A model generated the notes under the pieces. The model ran no database searches. It saw only the letters and a list, made by a program, of their open reading frames with translations, and was not told the DNA's origin. DNA of 64,000 bases from Hygrocybe punicea (Eukaryota > Basidiomycota > Agaricomycetes > Agaricales > Hygrophoraceae), in contig OY744473.1 of assembly GCA_963556145.1 (NCBI GenBank), forward strand, positions 3,410,001 to 3,474,000, given 5' to 3'. The number at the start of each line of letters is the position of its first letter. The first letter of the stretch is position 1. The position numbers were made by a program, and so were the translations under genes. This document shows, piece by piece, positions 59,580 through 64,000 of the stretch.

Positions 59580-60628
59580 TAGGGCACAGCACGGGTACAG
59601 GTTTACCCACGGTTATTCCAAAACGGGTAATTCGGGTTCGGGTATGGTGTTTCGGTTTGCACACCTTGTCAAAACCATACCCGTTATCTGCGGGTGACGG
59701 GTTTTCACGGGTCTGTCAACCCAAGCCCTAGGTAGGTTTTTTCTTTGTTATTTACTTTATTTTCACATTAATTTCTTTACTTTTGCTAAGTTCGCGTGAT
59801 ATTTGCTACCACAACCGTGACAAGCGCAAACACAACAACAACGACAACAAGAAAACCCACGAACGACAACGACAACGACAACCACGACAACCCCGCACGC
59901 CAAAAACGAACCACCAAAGTCGCGACGGCGACGACAACGATAGAAAGGAAAGCCGGGAGGGTGGTGCGCCCACCTACCGGCCCAGGTACGTCCCCCCAAT
60001 CCAGTCCCAACGACGTCGGCTAACAAGGGGAATGGACGAGGCAAGGACGAAGATGGACACAGCAACAACGGTCCCACCTCGCGAACACGCTCCGGCCGCG
60101 TCAATTGACGTGCGGATGCCCATGGAAAGTCCCCAGCCCCATCCAACCTCGCAAAAACAGATGGAGCGCGTCAATTGACATGTCCCCGTTGTTCGCGAGG
60201 TAGTTAGCATGCGCGGACGCCCATGGAAAGTCCCCGGCCCCATCCAACCTCGCGAAAACGGTCCCACCTCGCGAAAACGCCCTGGCCGCGTCAATAGATG
60301 TGCGGACGCCCATGGAAAGTGCCCAGCCCCATCCAACCTCGCGAAAACAGACGGAGCACGTCAATTGACGTGCTCCCATTGTTCGCGAGGTAGTTAACAC
60401 GCGGGGACGCCCATGGAAAGTTCCTGGCCCCAACCCAACCTCGCGAAAACAGACGGAGCGTGTCAATTGACGTGTCCCCGTTGTTCGCGAGGTAGTTAGG
60501 ATGGAACACGGCGGGTACCCGCAGATAACGGGTACGGGTTGTACCCGTCATTGGAGCGGGTACGGTTTCCGCGGGTATGGGTGCGGTGTCGGGAATTCTG
60601 ACCCGCGGTATACCTGTGCCGTGCTTTA
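59580..60628. mobile_element. Non-autonomous hAT-type element, 1049 bp
   Basis: The ends are TAGGGCACAGCACGGGTA and, inverted, TAAAGCACGGCACAGGTA. The 8 bp ATCTTGAG is repeated exactly at 59572-59579 and 60629-60636. No transposase is inside. Next to each end are many CGGGTA/TACCCG motifs. The middle (about 60070-60500) has tandem units of 100-140 bp built on GCCCATGGAAAGT, AACCTCGCGAAAACRG and TCAATTGACGTG. Confidence 0.88.
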
Positions 60629-60959
60629 ATCTTGAGGCGGTCTGTAATGTACAGAAATGCATGAGCAAGATGCTCTATGTCGTCCTGGAACTCGTATAAA
60701 TCCCACCAAGTCGGCTCTAAGTCGTAGCTGGTGTTTTTTCCCAGTGGGTGTGTCTTCAAATTCTGGTTCGATCCAGTGTGCAGTGACAGAGCCCTTTCAG
60801 CGTATCTTTCCCATGATACATGGGTCAGCCGAGATGGACAATTCCCACTCCAAGTGGGCTGGCTTATCTCGGCCGACCAATATCTTTCTCCAGGGCAGAT
60901 GGCTTGGCCGAGGGTTCCATGTTCGGAGAAGCATGGGTTGGCCAAAGCAGAAGGATATA

Positions 60960-61560
60960 TTGGCTGGCCATGGGAGATGGATTGGCTGACCGGTCTGGGT
61001 ATCTTGGCTGGTCATGGAACATGGATTGGCCGACCGGGCTAGGTATCTTGGCTGGCCATGGAACATGGATTGGCCGAGTTGTCTGGGTGTTTCAGCTGGC
61101 CATGGAATGTGGATTGGCCGACCAGTCTGGGTATTTCGGTTGGCCATGGAACATGGATTGGCCGATGGGTCTGGGTATTTTGGCTGGCCATGGGAGGTGG
61201 ATTGGCCGACTGGGCTGGGTATCTTGGCTGGCCATGGAACATGGATTGGCTGAATGCCCTGGGTATTTCGGCTGGCCATGGAATGTGGATTGGCTGACTG
61301 GGATGGGTATCTTGGCTGGCCATGGAACATGGATTGGCCGACTGCCCTGGGTATTTTCATGGATTGGCCAACCGGGCTAGGTCTTTCGGCTGGCCATGGA
61401 ACATGGATTGGCTGACCTCTGTGTGTTTATTGGCTGGCCATGAGACATGGATTGGCTGACTGTACTGGGTGTAGCCATGGAACATGGGTTGGCGAAAGCT
61501 TTGGTCATATGACATGGCCATAGCACCTGGGTTGGCCAAAGCTCCAGCTACATTGGGATG
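60960..61560. repeat. Minisatellite, period 44 bp
   Basis: GGCTGGCCATGGAACATGG-type units recur every 44 or 45 bp (for example at about 61051, 61095, 61139, 61183, 61227, 61271 and 61315), with decaying copies to about 61560. Because 44 is not a multiple of three, all frames stay open for long stretches and give Trp-Pro-Gly-His-rich translations; I do not read these as genes. Confidence 0.9.
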
Positions 61561-62670
61561 GCCACAGCTCTAATTACATCAGCTGTCAACATGATATGCA
61601 TTGGCCAACACTCAGAATACATTGGCTGGTCATGGCACATTGGTTGGCTGTTCCTAATGGGTCTTTGGCTAGTTGTGGGTCATGGATTGACCAGTGCCAG
61701 AGATATAATGGCCAGCCATGATACCGCTGACCTTGTGACATAGGGTTAGGGTTTACACCGATAAAATGCAATAAATTCCTTCTAAGACATTGACAACTTA
61801 ACATTACAACAAGTACTGCTACTGTGTCACAAATGCCTCTGAAAGGATAATAAGCAAGACACCAATGCCATTCAGTCTTGATCTCAAAGGAGGAGCTCTT
61901 CTCCTTCTTGATCAAGACTAACTGACAAAGAAAATACTATCAAAAATTTTGCGAACAAATAACCAAAAATGGATACTGAAATCAACTAAACTAACAATAT
62001 TACCTGGTCTCAATGTCACTAAAGGAAGGCTTAAAAGTAATAATGAGACTTACCTGGTCAACTTTCAATGATGCCACCAGGCCCACTACAAGTAGGTTGC
62101 CCAGCAAGGAAATCAGGGGGATTCACCCGCCCTTTCATTCCTGAAGACCTGTACAGTGACAAGCACTCATTTCTGAGGACCAGACACCAACAGTTGGCAC
62201 GCAGAGATGCCACAATGTTCATTCAAGTTGAACAGATAACTTCAACAAAAGATACTGTCAGTAATGGGGTAATACAAATTAATCACTCATCTGGATGCAA
62301 ACATACCAAAGAAGATACCTGACGGTGAAAAAGAAGAACATACCACAATAATCAAGTAGTCCTGTGAAGTGAACAGACGTGAGCAACAAAGCCTGAGGAA
62401 ATCACCTACCAGTTAAGACTATGACACTCCAGAATCTCTGGTTGTTGCCCGGTACAATAACCAAGGATCCTGCAGTGTCATCAAAAGTGGTAGTGGTGGT
62501 TGTGAGGTAAGGAGAAAATCTCAACCGTGTTTGATGGGCTTGTACTTATTTGTTCATGTGACTTAACGTGTTTGTTGATCACATGTCACAAAGTGTGATG
62601 TCACGTTGGGCCGTCCAAATGTTACGTCACATTTGTGACATGTCGCGTCTCAATAATCATGTGACACGCA
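61561..62670. other. Unassigned repeat-rich region
   Basis: No gene is recognised in these 1.1 kb. A perfect hairpin arm pair, AGTCTTGATC/GATCAAGACT with inner AAGGAG/CTCCTT, lies at about 61876-61921. Inverted TGTGACGT/ACGTCACA-type motifs cluster at 62575-62670. Confidence 0.4.
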
Positions 62671-62689
62671 AGTCATATTCCTGACCTCA

Positions 62690-64000
62690 TCTCACTATAT
62701 ATAATAGGTACAAAATAAAAAAAATAATGATACGACGAGGGCAGGGAATCACCTTGCCCTCGTCTCACTATGTATAATACAAAAGAAAAATAATAATAAC
62801 GATATGACGAGGGCAGGGTGATTCCCTGCCCTCGTCTCGTCGCTTCACCACCCCGACGGTTGGGTTCATGACCACCGTTGCCGTTGCTGCTGCTGCCGTT
62901 CCCGCTGCTGCTGCTGCTGCCGTTGCCATCGCTGCTGCTGCTGCCGTTGCCATCGCTGCCGCTGCTGCTGGTGCTGTTCAGGCTGCTGCTGCCGTTGCCG
63001 TTGCCATTGCCGTTGCCATTGCCGTTGCCATTGCCATTGCCATTGCCGTTGCCGTTGCCATTGCGGATGCAGGCTTCGTCTTGGCGCAGTAACAACTGCA
63101 AGGTAGTAGTAGTACATAAAATAAGCAAAAAAACACTGATGACTTACCATACATGTCATCCTTTTCTTCGTTGCCGTCGTCCGCGTCTGCTGCTGCCCGT
63201 CGCTGCTGCTGCTGCCCTTGCCGTTGCTGCCGTTGCCGTTGCCGTTGCTGCTACTGCCGTTGCTGCTACTGCTGCTGCCGTTGCCGTCCCTGCTGCCGTT
63301 GCAGCTGCTGCTGCCATTCCCACTGCTGCTGCGGCTGCCGTGGCCAGTGCGGCTGCTGTTGCCGTTCCTGGTCCTGGTCCCACTGCTGCTGCCATTCCTG
63401 GTCCGGGTCCTGCTGCTGCTGTCGTTCCCGGACCTGGTTACGTTGCTGCTGCCGTTCCTGGACCCGGTTACACTGCTGCTCCTGTTCACGGTCCCGGTCC
63501 CGCTGCTGCTTCGGCTGCCGTTGCTGTTGCTGCCATTGCTGCTGCCACTGCCGTGGGTGCTGTTGCCGCTGTGCTGCCAGTCCTGTTGCTGCTGCCGGCG
63601 CAGTAACAACTGAAAAGCATAATTTGACTAGTACATAAAATAAGAAAAAAATACAGACGACTTACCGTTGTCATCCATTTCTTTGTCGTCGTCCGCGTCT
63701 GGGTCTTCGTCGTCGTCGACCACGTCCGCATCTGGGTCGTCCCCCGTCTGTGTCTCCACCGACCCGGGCTCCATCGTCCGCGCCATCCCCATACCAATGT
63801 GGTTCCCGTCTCTCATCGTCGTCCTCGTTCTTGTCGTTCTGGTCCCCGTGTCCGTCATTGCCATCCCTGTTCTCGTCGTTCCGGTCTCCGCTGTCATTGC
63901 CATCCCCATTGCCGTGTTTCCGGTCCCCCGTTGTCAATGTTCCGGACCCTGTTCTCGTCGCTCCGGTCTCCGTTCTCGGTCATTCCGGTCCCCTGCGTAG
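62690..64000 (-). repeat. Low-complexity region with duplicated exon-like modules
   Basis: There are two long runs: (CCRTTG)n at about 62995-63065 and (CTG/CCG)n at about 63195-63600. On the minus strand they encode Gln/Arg/Trp- or Asn-Gly-rich stretches. Two similar junctions are seen. At about 63145 and about 63665 GTAAGTC is followed by a T-rich tract and TTATTTTATGTAC, then CAG and TTGTTACTGCGCC, which begins a new open segment VVTAP. They look like repeated copies of one exon-intron module of a gene that continues beyond the window. Whether it is expressed is unclear. Confidence 0.4.

Larger units (their letters stand above)
56930..60725 (-). pseudogene. Decayed hAT transposase gene with two nested insertions
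   Basis: Fragments appear in order on the minus strand: FQDDIEHLAHAFLYITDRLK (60640-60725), IGWITLDNATNNDTFMF (about 59500), RCFPHIVNLACKAVLSAITN (about 59350), LLRDVDTRWSSTLLMIERAL (about 59050) and MDWEALESYREILQV (about 58850). HAFQQIISQEKTPTLSHAIP (about 57890), NSLTYWQ (about 57300) and the dimerisation end PIQASAVPCERVFSSSKETM (about 57190) complete it. The N-terminal zinc finger is missing; a minisatellite begins beyond 60725. A foldback element and a hAT-type non-autonomous element break it. Removing each insertion with one copy of its target duplication restores the coding context. Confidence 0.85.

Noticed and set aside
59580..60628. Telomere-like repeats because of repeated CGGGTA
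   Set aside because: The motif is not TTAGGG, occurs in both orientations near the two ends, and lies within an element with 8 bp target duplications.
60960..61560. Long open frames rich in Trp, Pro, Gly and His on both strands
   Set aside because: They come from a 44 bp minisatellite lacking stops; the period shifts frame each unit and no start or splice context supports a gene.

Overview
The window is a piece of nuclear chromosome from a filamentous basidiomycete, most likely an Agaricomycete. Housekeeping genes are cut by many 45-75 bp GT-AG introns, and families present include AUR1, an M36 fungalysin, KDZ transposons with a CxC1-like region, and chromodomain Ty3/gypsy elements. No rRNA, tRNA or CRISPR was recognised. 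The species is not identified.

Layout. (1) 1-5438, host genes: the C-terminal end of a single-pass membrane protein, a METTL7-like methyltransferase divergent from AUR1 (inositol phosphorylceramide synthase), and a secreted or multi-pass membrane protein of unknown function. (2) 5439-18612, nested retroelements: a 7145 bp chromodomain Ty3/gypsy element (6672-13816; 566 bp LTRs, 5 bp repeat CTCAC) sits inside a 1.65 kb LTR of another family (6210-15009). A second copy of that LTR lies in opposite orientation (16396-18046) and interrupts the tRNA primer site of an old Ty1/copia element. (3) 18613-40687, gene-dense host block: M36 metalloprotease and amidohydrolase sharing a GATA-rich promoter; a SulP-STAS-cNMP transporter like yeast VSB1; CFIm25 (NUDT21); RAB18-like GTPase divergent from RNase P/MRP subunit RPP1; a 1461-residue RhoGEF; an F-box protein. 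(4) 41263-52714, a large KDZ-class DNA transposon with 44 bp perfect outer inverted repeats and about 0.6 kb inner inverted repeats. It carries a KDZ transposase and two accessory genes, and its left tip is split by an intact hAT transposon (41292-44106, 8 bp duplication CGGACAGG). (5) 52930-54765, ZIP zinc transporter. (6) 54766-64000, repeat-rich: a 190 bp tandem array, a decayed hAT gene broken by an 849 bp foldback element and a 1049 bp hAT-type non-autonomous element, a 44 bp minisatellite, and Gln/Asn-Gly low-complexity sequence to the window edge.

The most unusual items are the Ty3/gypsy element, which shows Tf1-type self-priming, a GGGTTTT frameshift site, an ASCH/PUA-like domain behind the chromodomain and a third reading frame running into the LTR; and the KDZ element with its accessory genes. 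Exon boundaries were worked out by hand from splice signals, frame and family similarity.
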